Of a stretch of 64,000 nt of DNA, positions 45,796-55,922 are shown piece after piece. Numbering within the stretch: the first letter of the stretch is position 1; every line of letters begins with the position of its first letter. The notes beneath the pieces were generated by a model. The model did no database searches. It saw nothing but the letters and a program-made list of their open reading frames with translations, and was not told the origin of the DNA. A program made the translations under genes and the position numbers. This DNA comes from Saccharomycopsis malanga (lineage: Eukaryota > Ascomycota > Saccharomycetes > Ascoideales > Saccharomycopsidaceae), in NCBI GenBank assembly GCA_004014935.1, contig CP025326.1:186001-250000 (forward strand). The letters run 5' to 3'.

Positions 45796-47427
45796 TTATC
45801 TGCCATATGTCGCAGAAGCACCTTGACCAAAGGCACTATTGTACAAGTTGCTTCCTCCGGATTGTTGCAATTGAGTAAAGAAGCTCTCCAAGAAGGTGAA
45901 GACGACCAAGACAGAAGCGACAACAGCAGTAGGGAAACCTTGGCCTCCAAGCAAATCGAAAATGGTAGATACAGCAAGCAAAATCAAGCCGCCGGTAGCA
46001 CTGGCACTTTTGATGATTTTACCAAAGTAGTAAGCCAAGTTGATGTCTCTTTTACCTAAAATGGTGATGTTTTGTTCGTTGAAAAACTCGGCAATATCTT
46101 TACCACTAGAACCAGCAAGTCTTGACCAGGTAGTACTGAAGAAGATGATCAAAGCAGAGGAAGTGACAAAATAAGCCACAGTTTGGATAGGATGCAAAAG
46201 AGCAGAAGTCAAAGACAATGGTGGTTGGAAATAAGAAGTCAAGCCAGAGACTTGATAAGTCTTGGAAGTAGCAACGTTGACATAACTGAAAGAATCAGTT
46301 GAATAGTCGCCTACAAAGAAACCAATGATGGATTTGGTAAGATCAGATTGAGAAGCAATGAGTGCTTCATACAAAGATTTACCAAACTCATTAAAGTTGA
46401 AAAACTTGTAAACTGCATAGTTGGCAAACTTGACATTGTAAAAAACAGCAGCGGCAAAAACCAAAGGCAAAGCACCATTGAAAAATAACTTGATTGGATA
46501 AGTCTGAGCCATGGTTTTGACTTGTTTAGACTTGATAGGAATGGCGTGATGGAATGCTTGCAAATAAAAGATCAAAAAGAAGCCAATAACAGCAAGAAGA
46601 ACTTGCTTCAAGTTGACAAAAGTGGATCTATTGAAAAGATGGACAACACCATGGAAAAAATTGGACTTGTTGGAGGAAAACAAACTTCCAAAAGCGTTTT
46701 TGCACAACATTACCAATTGAATCAACACCCCTTTATATTCATAGCCCTTGGCTGTTTTGATCGAGGTGAAATCAAGCATACCAGCTACAAGAGAGGAGGC
46801 TGCATTAGCAGCAATCAAAAACAAAGAGCCAGAGCTAAATCCATAATCTTTGTCAAGGATTTCTACGAGTAAAGTCAATATGAAATTATAAATAAACAAT
46901 TGGAACCAAATCAAAAAGTTGGCACCAAAAGAAGAAGTTACAGCAGAAGCTGGTGCATCCACAGCAGCATGGATATCAACAGCACCTCTGAATCTTGAGT
47001 TTGGATTATAATAATCGGTCAAAAATACCAAAACAAACGCATAGAATCCACCAAGAACTATAGCCGTGAGCTTCTGTAATGATTGGAAATAGCCTCTATC
47101 GGCTTTCAAGTGGAAATTAACATTCAAAAACTTGAACCCAGCAAAGAATTGCCATAAAAACCCAGAAGAAACAATTGGGAGCAATCCAAACTCTGCCAAC
47201 GTGCCTCTTTCCGCGCTGAAAAAGGTTCTATAAGAGAAAAAAGGATCAGAATTCAACGACTTGACTCCATAAATAGGCAACTGCGAAAACAAAAAGAAAA
47301 TTGCAATTCCAATAGAGTACAAGATCTTGTCATCAAAAGACAAATGAGCCTTGGACACCGGATTCTCGATTTCCGGAAGCGCATGCTGAAAAGGCTTTAT
47401 AAGATCCAACAAACGAAACTTTGCCAT
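45796..47427 (-). CDS. SSH1: Sec61-type translocon subunit Ssh1
   Basis: Ssh1 is the second Sec61-alpha homologue of yeast. It forms an alternative channel in the endoplasmic reticulum for co-translational import. The 543-residue protein begins FRLLDLIKPFQHALPEIENP and has about ten hydrophobic segments. It shows SQLPIYGVKSLNSDPF (plug region), LAEFGLLPIVSSGFLWQFFAG, LKADRGYFQSLQKLTAI, YPIKLFFNGALPLVFA and LGKRDINLAYYFGKIIKSAS, ending FTQLQQSGGSNLYNSAFGQG. The KVNFxxxxDRxxFQSLxK and FDDKILYSI variants fit Ssh1 better than Sec61. It is longer than the 490-residue baker's yeast protein because of a larger lumenal insert near residues 355-395. The ATG at 47427 is the family start. Confidence 0.88.
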   Translation of the reverse strand: MAKFRLLDLIKPFQHALPEIENPVSKAHLSFDDKILYSIGIAIFFLFSQLPIYGVKSLNSDPFFSYRTFFSAERGTLAEFGLLPIVSSGFLWQFFAGFKFLNVNFHLKADRGYFQSLQKLTAIVLGGFYAFVLVFLTDYYNPNSRFRGAVDIHAAVDAPASAVTSSFGANFLIWFQLFIYNFILTLLVEILDKDYGFSSGSLFLIAANAASSLVAGMLDFTSIKTAKGYEYKGVLIQLVMLCKNAFGSLFSSNKSNFFHGVVHLFNRSTFVNLKQVLLAVIGFFLIFYLQAFHHAIPIKSKQVKTMAQTYPIKLFFNGALPLVFAAAVFYNVKFANYAVYKFFNFNEFGKSLYEALIASQSDLTKSIIGFFVGDYSTDSFSYVNVATSKTYQVSGLTSYFQPPLSLTSALLHPIQTVAYFVTSSALIIFFSTTWSRLAGSSGKDIAEFFNEQNITILGKRDINLAYYFGKIIKSASATGGLILLAVSTIFDLLGGQGFPTAVVASVLVVFTFLESFFTQLQQSGGSNLYNSAFGQGASATYGR

Positions 47428-48266
47428 TGTGAATGTTTGCTATGAAAATAGGCTTTTGAATTGGTTGTTTAAAAACTTGTCTTCATAGAGAAATGCCGTA
47501 GATAACCAGATTCGTCCATTGATTTTTCACCCAACCCAACCCAACCAAGTATCTGCTGGCTGGGGGTGGGAGAGAGTGGCTAGTGCAACAACATTTAGGT
47601 AAAGACCACGTGATGTGGCTAGTGCCTTACCCGGCCAGTAAAGCACCGGGTAACATATTTTTCCAACATGCATGTGAGTGTGGGAGTTTGAGCTTGTTTG
47701 TATGAGAGAGAGTGTGTGTGGAAAACAAGGAAGGGTTAAAATTGTGTGGATAAATAATTGATATTATGAGCAGAAGAGAGAGTATTTTAATAGTTTAATG
47801 ATAAGTTAAGCGCTTCTGTAGTGTGCATTGAGGAGATGTAAGCTTATGTGTGTTGAGGAAGTAGGCGTATGCGGAGCTGGCCAATCAAGAGGTGCGTCTG
47901 ACAGGATGGAATAGTAGTTGTGGGGGTTGTTGTATGATCTTGTCATTGTAGGTGATGTCTTGTTTATTTTTTTATGCTTAACCTCCTGAAATAGGGGATC
48001 ATATAAGATAGACATATATTTTAGGGTTAATGTAGTATGTTCCTTGGAGGACGAAAAGTTGTAAAGAATATCTTGTTATCTTTTAATTTAGACACTTTAA
48101 AGATTGATTACAGCTGAGTTTTAAGTTTAGATTAAAGAGTAGAATTGTTTTGGATACTTTATTCATTGGCAGCCTATTTTATATACACATTTGCTTTGTC
48201 AGTTTTACATATAAACACTTTTTATATACTGAAGATTTTAACGATTATCATTGGTTGGATTGAATC
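47428..48266. promoter_or_regulatory. Divergent intergenic region SSH1/zinc-cluster gene
   Basis: CCAACCCAACCCAACC occurs near 47530 and CACGTG near 47608 on the SSH1 side. On the other side a small minus-strand frame (48015-47806, 69 codons with ATG) is present, but nothing supports it as a gene. Poor in recognised repeats, unlike most intergenic regions in this window. Confidence 0.4.
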
Positions 48267-49370
48267 ATGCCGAAGAATCAAAGAGTTCCAGAGCTGTTCT
48301 TTTTAGATGTTCTACCAAGTTCCAGAACTGTTCCACTCAGTATTTGTGAATATTCTAATGTTCGAGAATGTTCCAATGTCCGGAATGAGGACTGCAACAA
48401 GCAAATCGAAAGCCTTGGTGCTAGCAATCCACTATTTCCAGAGCTGACGATATCTCAGTCACTTATTGGTGATTCTATGCTAAACCAGCCAGAGTTAGCA
48501 CTGGACGATTCTACATTATTAAATCCAGACACCACTTCTTTTGCAGATGTGATGTCTGGGATCAGTCTCGCTGATTATAGCGAGGCAGAAGATGGAGAGT
48601 TTCTTAGTAGTTATAGTCATTTGCACAGTGCTGAAAATAGTGTTTTCAGCTACCAGTTTGAGATGAACGAAAAGGAGCTTTCCAAAGATGAGAATCAGAT
48701 CAAAATATGTGAAGAGGAAATACAGACTGCTACATTGTTTGAAACTCGCAATTCTACTCTTTTTAAAACAGAAACTAAATCAGTTTTTACTGATGATAGT
48801 GATTACACTCAAAACCTTCCCCTATATAGCAATTCCGACCAAGTAAAAAAGTTGACAGCCAATGACAATTTGACTAGTCTTCCTACTAAAAAAACTACTG
48901 CAACTACAACTAACAAAAAGACCAAAAAGCAAACCGCTTCAACCAGAAAACAACCTAGAAGAAAACGTAAATCTATAGAGTATTATAATGAAAGTAGCGA
49001 ATCAGATTCGGAAAAATGTGCCCTTGCTAAAAGAACTCGTGCAGCTTGTTCAAATGCTCCAAAACGGTTTGACGATGCTGATAAATATTACAAGAAAAAA
49101 ACTCCTCGGTCAAAGTCTGGCTGTTGGACTTGTAGACTCAGAAGAAAAAAATGTCCAGAAGAAAGACCAGGTTGTTCACAATGCCAAAGACTTGGCCTGC
49201 ATTGTGATGGATACGCTGTAGAAAGACCAATCTTTATGACCAAAAAGATGGAACAGAATAAACGATTGAACGAGATTAAACAACACACTGGAAAGGCCAG
49301 AAGACTGCGTATTGTTAACATGCACCAAATGCGGAAAGCTAAAAGAAGTAATCTGGTGTCACTTGGTTAA
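48267..49370 (+). CDS. Zinc-cluster transcription factor with C-terminal Ume6-like domain
   Basis: The 367-residue protein has a Ser/Glu/Thr-rich N-terminal two thirds without a recognisable domain and a basic KKTTATTTNKKTKKQTASTR stretch (about 210-230). A C-terminal Zn(II)2Cys6 cluster lies at about 287-316 (SGCWTCRLRRKKCPEERPGC then CQRLGLHC). After the cluster come ERPIFM and a basic helix KRLNEIKQHTGKARRLR. A cluster at the very C-terminus followed by a 'EIKxxTKxARR' helix is the arrangement of Ume6, the repressor of meiotic genes. The protein is much shorter than baker's yeast Ume6 (836), so it may be a paralogue. The ATG at 48267 is the first in frame. Confidence 0.75.
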   Translation: MPKNQRVPELFFLDVLPSSRTVPLSICEYSNVRECSNVRNEDCNKQIESLGASNPLFPELTISQSLIGDSMLNQPELALDDSTLLNPDTTSFADVMSGISLADYSEAEDGEFLSSYSHLHSAENSVFSYQFEMNEKELSKDENQIKICEEEIQTATLFETRNSTLFKTETKSVFTDDSDYTQNLPLYSNSDQVKKLTANDNLTSLPTKKTTATTTNKKTKKQTASTRKQPRRKRKSIEYYNESSESDSEKCALAKRTRAACSNAPKRFDDADKYYKKKTPRSKSGCWTCRLRRKKCPEERPGCSQCQRLGLHCDGYAVERPIFMTKKMEQNKRLNEIKQHTGKARRLRIVNMHQMRKAKRSNLVSLG

Positions 49371-50306
49371 TTATTTGCTATGTGATTTTTTTTTTTCTTC
49401 TTCTTCTTCTTCTTCATTCATTCATTCATTCATTCATTCAGCTAAATCAATATTCCTCTAGCTTTTGATATTCTTAGGATCGGCAATTAATAGAAATCAC
49501 TTCAACGTTAATAGATTTTCATGTATTGTTAACCACTGGGTAGGCTTTTCAAGGCAGCAATATGCCATCAATTCCAGTATATTGTGCAAACTGCACGGAA
49601 ACAATACCAATACACGTTTTATTGTTTGTTGGATTTCTTCTCTTTTGGGACACAATGAGGCTCAAAATCTCTTTCCAGGGCAATAGAAGTCATTAACGTA
49701 AAACTATCTGCAGGCGTCTATGGTAAACCAATCTATAGTATGGGTTTTAACTCCAAAGTCTTTGCAACTACTTTCATAAACCGCCCTGAACTATTTTATT
49801 GGTTACATGAGCAAAAAATAGTAGATCAACACAATATTTCCTAAAACAACCAACTAGGTCCACGTAAGCGGCGGTAACAATACTTGATGGACTCACAATA
49901 ACTGCGCAATTAAGGCATTAATGGCTGTTACCACATCGTAGTGGGATTTTCAACATGCGTGATGATACCATTTGGTAGTATTGCAAAGACCCTTCTACGA
50001 TAGAGTAATTACTGGGTTCGGCTTTTTGAGGAAACTAGTCATAATACTATGTAGTGGTAACTCGAAGGCAGGGCATTTTCAGCAATATAGGTTATACTGT
50101 ACAAGGAATGAATGGGAATGGACTGGAATGTTAGTTATTATAAAAACATACTCATTTCTGTTGATTTTCAAATGGCATTTAGTTGTAGTCTTATTTCTCA
50201 TCAACAAATCAATCATTTACAACCCTTCAATAAGAAGCTTCTACCAACTTACAGTCACTCGTTTAAACCTCACTGAATCCACCACTCATAACAAACACCA
50301 TTCACA
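49371..50306. other. Gene-free stretch with short microsatellites
   Basis: Directly after the zinc-cluster gene are TTC and ATTC microsatellites (49394-49440). The rest to 50306 shows no supported gene. The last 200 bases are the likely promoter of the cell-wall gene, with an ACAAACACC leader before its ATG. Confidence 0.45.
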
Positions 50307-50786
50307 ATGTCCAACTACACTACTATCACCACTGCCATCATCTACACTTACTACACCACCTACTGTCCACTGTCAACAGTGTTCACTGTTGGTGACACCA
50401 CTATCCACACTTCTGGTATGGTCACTCTTAAAGACCATGGCAAATTCACCCTTACCCATACAGACAGATTAAATTCTGCTGACATTGCCAAATCCAAATC
50501 TTTGCTCTCTAAAGCGTTGGCTGCTGCCTCCAGTGTTAGCGAAGCAAGCATCTTGAGTATGGAAAGAGCTGCTAATGCTTCTTCTTCTGCCAAATACGCC
50601 TCAGCTTCCACTACCGACAGCTACGGTTCTTCTTACACCTCTGCTTCTGCCGACAATACTTACAGCTCTATTGCTCAGCATACTGGCGGCTCCAACGGTT
50701 CTAGTGCTAACGGTGGTGCTACTGCTAATATCATGGCCGGTGCTTCTTTTGCTGGCGCCTTGGCTTTTGCTGCTTGTTTGTTGTAA
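50307..50786 (+). CDS. Small GPI-type cell-wall protein
   Basis: The 159-residue product has the motif YTTYCPLSTVFTVGDTTI near its N-terminus, typical of yeast covalently bound wall proteins (Ccw12-type TTYCPxxT). The middle is Ser/Ala/Thr-rich and fit for O-glycosylation. The C-terminus is a GPI-signal-like tail: small residues NGGATANIMA then the hydrophobic GASFAGALAFAACLL. No clear signal peptide precedes the YCP motif: the start MSNYTTITTAIIYTYY is only weakly hydrophobic. Either a first exon or upstream start is missed, or the gene is 5'-truncated. I saw no good splice pair upstream. Role: structural cell-wall mannoprotein, by inference. Confidence 0.65.
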   Translation: MSNYTTITTAIIYTYYTTYCPLSTVFTVGDTTIHTSGMVTLKDHGKFTLTHTDRLNSADIAKSKSLLSKALAAASSVSEASILSMERAANASSSAKYASASTTDSYGSSYTSASADNTYSSIAQHTGGSNGSSANGGATANIMAGASFAGALAFAACLL

Positions 50787-51346
50787 ACTTGACTCAATTC
50801 TTTTTTGACAAATGACACTTATTCTCTACTTTTACTCACAGTGGGTTCCAAACCCACCTTTCCATTATGTTTCTTTAAAGCAACTTTGCTTGTGTACTAT
50901 AGCTTTTCTTACTCTTTTATATTTACTTGTTCATTTCATACAGCTTTTAAATTTTTGCTTTTTATTTCCTTGCATTTATTCCTTGTCTGCTAATTGTCTT
51001 ACTTTTCTTTAGAACCTGAATTCACAATTTGTCATATTTACTTGGCGGCTTACCGTGTAGTGAAGATTATTGAAATTTTGTAAATCAGCTCTTTGGAATA
51101 TAGGAGTGATATAATATACTAATGAAGAATATCAAAAATTTTTCTTTGTATGAGTGATATAATATACTAATGAAGAAAATCGAGAATTTGCAAATCAACT
51201 ACTTGGAATGCTAAGATAAAAACGCTATAAAAATCATGGAAAATTCATAAATCAACTACTTGAAATGTTGGGAAAAGCGATATAATATAATATTGAAAAG
51301 ACATACAAAATTCATAAGGAAAACAAAACGACTAGCAAACGAACAA
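50787..51346. repeat. Degenerate tandem repeat (about 60-bp unit) between 51060 and 51310
   Basis: Units share GATATAATATACTAATGAAG, GAATTTGCAAATCA and ACTACTTGGAATG. About four imperfect copies lie in the 3' flank of the small minus-strand gene at 51347. The first part of the interval (50787-51050) is pyrimidine-rich and holds no feature I recognise. Confidence 0.55.
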
Positions 51347-51541
51347 TCATTTTTTTGATTTGGCTAAAAAGCTGATCATACAGGCAGAACCAACTGTAAA
51401 ACCAAGTGCAGAACATCCCAAGACAACAAATCCGGGACTCATCTGTAATGGGGCTCTAGCTAAAGATGTGCTGGCCATTCTTTTGAAAGCTGTCTGAGAA
51501 AACACTCTTGGAGCAGCAATTCTGGAGACTTGTGAAAGCAT
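51347..51541 (-). CDS. Small single-pass, probably mitochondrial protein
   Basis: The 64-residue frame reads as a mitochondrial presequence (MLSQVSRIAAPRVFSQTAFK, then RMASTSLARAPLQ, basic and Ser/Ala-rich without acids). One membrane segment (GFVVLGCSALGFTVGSACMISFLA, written here only as its two halves GFVVLGCSALG and FTVGSACMISFLA) and a KSKK end follow. Architecture and size fit a supernumerary subunit of a respiratory complex in the inner membrane. I cannot match it to a named one; Cox26-like or another minor subunit is possible. The ATG at 51541 is well placed. Confidence 0.55.
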   Translation of the reverse strand: MLSQVSRIAAPRVFSQTAFKRMASTSLARAPLQMSPGFVVLGCSALGFTVGSACMISFLAKSKK

Positions 51542-52120
51542 TGTGTGGATTAATTATAAAGTAGAGTTATGATAATAGTTGTAAGATGATGAAAAAAAAG
51601 GGGCTACAAATTACATTATCCAAGCAGGACCTTCCTAGCGCTATTTATACAGTCTTTCAGTTACTTATAGTAGCATATACCTCTCAAGTTCTATGACCTT
51701 GTCATTATATACTATGGCCATCTTCGGAAATTATCGTAACACCGTTCATTCTCGGACGGGTCTATTTTTCAGCCGCATGCCGCATGCCGCCAGAAATTAG
51801 AAAAAAAAAAAAAGTATGCGCTTACCACCTACACGAATAAAATGACAAGAGTTCCCCCCACACAACTCGAAGCCCCGCAATTATTATGGCTATAGTGGTT
51901 GGTATTGTCTGCTGACTATCATTTATATGAATACTCATTTATAAGTGTGGGCAAGTAATTGCAGTTCTCACATTACGGATATCCGTGGCGGAATCTGAGC
52001 CGGAAAACACAGGAGAAGGAAAAACAAAAATTTCTCTACGTGCATGCGTGCGATGGAAGAATATAGATATATGATGAAAAGTTTGGCGATTGGACATTAA
52101 TATATTGGAGAACATTGTTT
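51542..52120. promoter_or_regulatory. Divergent promoter region, small mitochondrial gene and PRP6
   Basis: Contains GCCGCATGCCGCATGCCGCC near 51773, a run of A at 51801 and GTGCATGCGTGCG near 52040. No element with a sure assignment was recognised and no dispersed repeat is present. Confidence 0.35.
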
Positions 52121-54868
52121 ATGAACGTAATGGAGCGCAAGAGTTTTTTGGATTTACCGGCCCCACCGAATTATGTTGCTGGGATAGGGCGAGGGGCCAC
52201 GGGGTTTACGACGCGGTCGGATCTTGGGGCTCCGAAGCTCAATCTTAACCAAGAAGGGTCTGATGATGAGGAAGAGGACAATTATGCGGAAAACGGGGAA
52301 AAAGGGCTATTAAATGTGAAATCAAATGATAAGGATGATGAAGAAGCAGACCGGATATACGAGTTGATAGAAAGGCGGCTACAAAGCCGTGGTAAAAAAC
52401 GAATTGGAGAAGATGAGAGACAAGAGAGTTTAAAAAGACAAAGGCAAGAAGATGATAAAAATGGTATGGAAAATATTAGTAATCAATTTGCAGACTTAAA
52501 GAAGCAATTGGGAACCATTTCTGAAGACCAATGGTTGAATTTGCCCGAAGCGAGCGATTTCACTAAACGAAATAAACGGGAGCGTGAGCTTGCAAAACAG
52601 CAGCGTAGAACGTATAATGTTTCTGATAGTTTATTAGCAGGATTGCGCGATCAAGGAGCAGTAGACACTACAGTAGATGCTATAGAAGATGCTGAAACCA
52701 ATTTCGAATTGATTTCGTCTGCCAGGGGCAAATTGCTTAGTTCTAAGTTAGGCGGTGATTCAGCATTAGATGAATCATTGACAACGCCAATAGGCCAATT
52801 TGATGCCAAGGATTATTTGAACCAGTTGGAGTCTATGAATGAAACACAGCGCCAGACAAGTGCAGTAGGCGATTTAGCCAAATCTCGGGCTATATTCAAA
52901 TCGTTGAGAACCACAGAGCCTAACAATCCCATACATTGGATATCCAGTGCAAGAATAGAAGTACAGGCACGTAAAATGGACCAAGCGAAAAGAATAATAC
53001 AGCAAGGCTGTAAGAGATGCTTGAATGATGAGGGAATTTGGTTGGAAAGCATAAGTATAAATAGTAGCGATGTATCTCAATGTAAAGCCATAGTGACTGA
53101 AGCGCTTACTTTCAATCTCAAATCAGAAAAACTTTGGCTTAAAGCGATTGAGTTGGAAAATGACGTGTTTTCCAAGAAGAAAATTGTGAAAAAAGCACTC
53201 CAAAACAAAAGCGATAGTATCAACTTATGGAGAGTGGCAATAAACTTGGAAGATGATAAGAATGATGCTAAAGCATTGCTAACAACTGCTGTAGAACTAA
53301 TTCCAAATTCGGCTGAATTATGGCTAGCCCTCATACATTTGGAAGATGACGTCAAAGCTTGCAAGAAGATCTTGAACCAGGCACGTAAAAAGTTGCCATT
53401 ATCGCATGAAATTTGGATAGAAGCTGGCAAATTGGAAGAACAAAGCGGTCTGAGTCTCGACAAGATCAGCAAGTTGCTACGTAAAGGTATCACTGATGTT
53501 GTTGCCAAAGGAAACACTTTAGCAAGAGACACGTGGTTGCAAGAAGCAATCAAGTGTGAAACACAGGGTTATTCGTTAACTGCCATGGCAATTGCCAACG
53601 GGTCTCTTGATTTGTATTTAGATGAGAAAGACGACATTGAGAAGATTATAGTATGGCAAGAAGACGTGGAAAAGGCTATACTGGCACATAGCCTCAGAGT
53701 AGCAAAATGTATATACAAGTATATCATAGAAAGATATCCGCAAGAACTTCCGGTTTGGAAACAGTATTTTGAGTTTCTTAAAACACACGGAAACAGTGTT
53801 GAAGAGTTGTACAGTGCATACCAAGACTCTATCAAGCACAATCCATCCACAGAACAGCTTTGGCTACGTTATGCCAAAGATAAATGGGTCAATGGTGACA
53901 TTGAAAACGCCAGATCAATTCTCAGTGATGCTTTCAACAAAAACCCAACAAGTGCAGAGATATGGCTTGCAGCTATAAAATTGGAAAGCTCGACAAGAAA
54001 TTACAAGAAAGCGCTGGACTTGCTTGAATCGGCACGGAATAAACTTGAAGACGATGCTCGAATGTGGTATAAATCTGTAACTTTCGAAAGACAATTGGGA
54101 AACCACATAAAGGCACTAGAACTTGTTAATGAAGCGTTGAACCGGTTTCCTTTGGTTGACAAGCTTCATATGCAAAAAGGACAGATATTCCAGGACTTGA
54201 ATAACATTCCTAACGCTAGAGAAGCATATAATAGCGGTGTAAGGTTGTGTGGGCGTTCTATTCCGCTTTGGATATTGCTAGCAGAAACATTTATTCAAGA
54301 AAAGAACGTGATACGTGCAAGATCTGTGCTTGATCGTGCGGTGATTGAGAACCCAGAAAATGATGACTTGTGGGTTGCGAAAATCAATCTAGAAAAGAGG
54401 TTGGACAACTTTGCAGAAGCAAAGGTGTTGGTGAATAAAGCCTTTCAAAAGTTTCCTCATTCTGCCAAAATCTGGTCTGAAAAATTGGGTTTTGTAGAGA
54501 AAAAAACCGAAATGAAGAAACACCTTGTAGAGGCCATGAAACAAACAAACTCCGATCCGTTGATTTTGCTTACCATTGGGGTCAATTTCTACATTGACGG
54601 AAAACACGATAAGGCCAAGGTGTGGTTTGAACGTTCTATTAATCAGAATAAAGACTATGGTGACACATGGTGTTGGATGTATATATTTTTGAAGAAACGT
54701 GGCAAGGAAAAAGAATTGGCCGATTTGATTAAAGATTTTAAAATTGCCGAGCCCAAACATGGTATTGTTTGGAGCAGTGTTAATAAAGATGTGAAAAATT
54801 TCGAAAAGCCTGTTGAGGAGCTTTTAGAAATTGCTTCTCGGAAGCTTCTAAGTGGGAAGAAAAGCTGA
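52121..54868 (+). CDS. PRP6: Pre-mRNA splicing factor Prp6 (U4/U6.U5 tri-snRNP)
   Basis: Prp6 bridges U5 and U4/U6 in the tri-snRNP. The roughly 915-residue protein opens MERKSFLDLPAPPNYVAGIGRGATGFTTR (given here as MERKSFLDLPAPPNYV and GIGRGATGFTTR), the PRP1 N-terminal signature. An acidic and basic linker follows, then DQWLNLPEASDFTKRNKRER. From about residue 235 to the end run HAT/TPR-like helical repeats. Examples are AKSRAIFKSLRTTEPNNPIHW, ELWLALIHLEDD, TSAEIWLAAIKLESS, DDLWVAKINLEKR and GDTWCWMYIFLKK. Length matches baker's yeast Prp6 (899). ATGs at 52121 and 52130 are both possible; the second aligns with the family start. Its presence fits an intron-rich genome but is universal in yeasts. 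Confidence 0.95.
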   Translation: MNVMERKSFLDLPAPPNYVAGIGRGATGFTTRSDLGAPKLNLNQEGSDDEEEDNYAENGEKGLLNVKSNDKDDEEADRIYELIERRLQSRGKKRIGEDERQESLKRQRQEDDKNGMENISNQFADLKKQLGTISEDQWLNLPEASDFTKRNKRERELAKQQRRTYNVSDSLLAGLRDQGAVDTTVDAIEDAETNFELISSARGKLLSSKLGGDSALDESLTTPIGQFDAKDYLNQLESMNETQRQTSAVGDLAKSRAIFKSLRTTEPNNPIHWISSARIEVQARKMDQAKRIIQQGCKRCLNDEGIWLESISINSSDVSQCKAIVTEALTFNLKSEKLWLKAIELENDVFSKKKIVKKALQNKSDSINLWRVAINLEDDKNDAKALLTTAVELIPNSAELWLALIHLEDDVKACKKILNQARKKLPLSHEIWIEAGKLEEQSGLSLDKISKLLRKGITDVVAKGNTLARDTWLQEAIKCETQGYSLTAMAIANGSLDLYLDEKDDIEKIIVWQEDVEKAILAHSLRVAKCIYKYIIERYPQELPVWKQYFEFLKTHGNSVEELYSAYQDSIKHNPSTEQLWLRYAKDKWVNGDIENARSILSDAFNKNPTSAEIWLAAIKLESSTRNYKKALDLLESARNKLEDDARMWYKSVTFERQLGNHIKALELVNEALNRFPLVDKLHMQKGQIFQDLNNIPNAREAYNSGVRLCGRSIPLWILLAETFIQEKNVIRARSVLDRAVIENPENDDLWVAKINLEKRLDNFAEAKVLVNKAFQKFPHSAKIWSEKLGFVEKKTEMKKHLVEAMKQTNSDPLILLTIGVNFYIDGKHDKAKVWFERSINQNKDYGDTWCWMYIFLKKRGKEKELADLIKDFKIAEPKHGIVWSSVNKDVKNFEKPVEELLEIASRKLLSGKKS

Positions 54869-54919
54869 AACAACCAAATGATGATGATTTTTGTATATTA
54901 AATTTTTTCACAAGATACT

Positions 54920-55090
54920 TGCTGATAATAATAATAATAATATGTAATTTTAATAGGTCTGCGATGTGTCGTAGTTGATAATAAAAATAATATGTAATTT
55001 TAATAGGTCTACAATGTGCCGTTGTTGATAATATAAATAATATGTAATTTTAATAGGTATTATCTGCGATGTGTCGTTGCCGGGCAAAAT
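54920..55090. repeat. Triplicated 3' end of the neighbouring minus-strand gene
   Basis: Three units of roughly 55 bp share AATATGTAATTTTAATAGGT and GCGATGTGTCGT(A/T)G. The rightmost is the end of the coding frame at 55050-55090, so the two others are tandem copies of the gene's last codons and 3' flank. Confidence 0.7.
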
Positions 55091-55664
55091 TACGTTTAGA
55101 GACCTCTATGGACATTGTAGCGAGCTTGTTTCTCAAGAAACTGTACTGCTGGTTATACTCATTGATCACTGAGGTGTATGTTTCTAGAAACGCTATTGAA
55201 TTTACTAAGAGACGGTTATACTTGTTAGGAACCACGTCGCTGACGAGTAGCTCTGTCAAGCGTAGTATTATTTGTTTATAACTGACAATATCCACAGGAA
55301 ACTTGTCGGTCAACACTTTATGAGGATCAAGGCTGACTAGTTTTTGCATGCTTCCAACAAGTTTTACTAAATAATCATAATTCGACAATAGAACCAATCT
55401 TTTGGTCTGGATACCTCCAACATCGTGAATGTCGCGCGTGTCCTCTATATTGCCGAGACTTTTCCAAAAGCCATACTGCTTGCAAAGCTCCTCAATCCTG
55501 AGAAACTCCGGATACTTTGTCTTTATAAACTCATCAAGATTCTTATGGACAGCCGCTAAGCGTCCAAGAAACGAAACGCTTCGGTCGCTGCGCTGATATA
55601 CATTTGCTACAAGTTCTAAATAGTCAACTCTTGCACAAAGCAAGTCATATGTTCGTCTATCCAT
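55050..55664 (-). CDS. Helical protein resembling dynactin p24 (Ldb18-like)
   Basis: The 204-residue product is almost wholly helical. It starts MDRRTYDLLCARVDYLELVA, similar to the 'LxARVexLE' opening of dynactin p24. Then come LGRLAAVHKNLDEFIKTKYP, LVLLSNYDYLVKLVGSMQKL and KFPVDIVSYKQIILRLTELL, and it ends in a basic FARQRHIADNTY. Order of helices and length fit the p24/Ldb18 arm subunit of dynactin, which anchors the shoulder of the complex used by dynein in spindle positioning. The family is poorly conserved, so this is a cautious suggestion. Its 3' end is repeated downstream. It shares a 258-base promoter with COF1. Confidence 0.6.
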   Translation of the reverse strand: MDRRTYDLLCARVDYLELVANVYQRSDRSVSFLGRLAAVHKNLDEFIKTKYPEFLRIEELCKQYGFWKSLGNIEDTRDIHDVGGIQTKRLVLLSNYDYLVKLVGSMQKLVSLDPHKVLTDKFPVDIVSYKQIILRLTELLVSDVVPNKYNRLLVNSIAFLETYTSVINEYNQQYSFLRNKLATMSIEVSKRNFARQRHIADNTY

Positions 55665-55922
55665 GGTCTTTTGCCATCCTTCCGGTCCATATAAATAAAT
55701 AAAGAACTAACCACCGCGCTTTCGAACTTGTCCTGACACCATCCTGATGTTCGGGTAACCTGAACAAGAGCAAGAGTAGGCTGGTGCCAATCGAGCCATC
55801 CATCCCTTTTCGTTTTCGTCATCAAAAGCCAGTTGTAGGACGCCCCTTTTCCCAAGACTTGTAAAAGGTGCAAACTGTAAGTTTTACGCAATTTACATAT
55901 AAATCAATCACAAATATCAAAA
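55665..55922. promoter_or_regulatory. Divergent promoter region, p24-like gene and COF1
   Basis: This compact region has moderate GC content and CCTGACACCATCCTGATG near 55732-55750. No dispersed repeat and no site I can assign. Confidence 0.3.

Noticed and set aside
47806-48015. 69-codon minus-strand frame with ATG upstream of the zinc-cluster gene
   Set aside because: Composition and context give no support; kept only as a remark in the intergenic entry.
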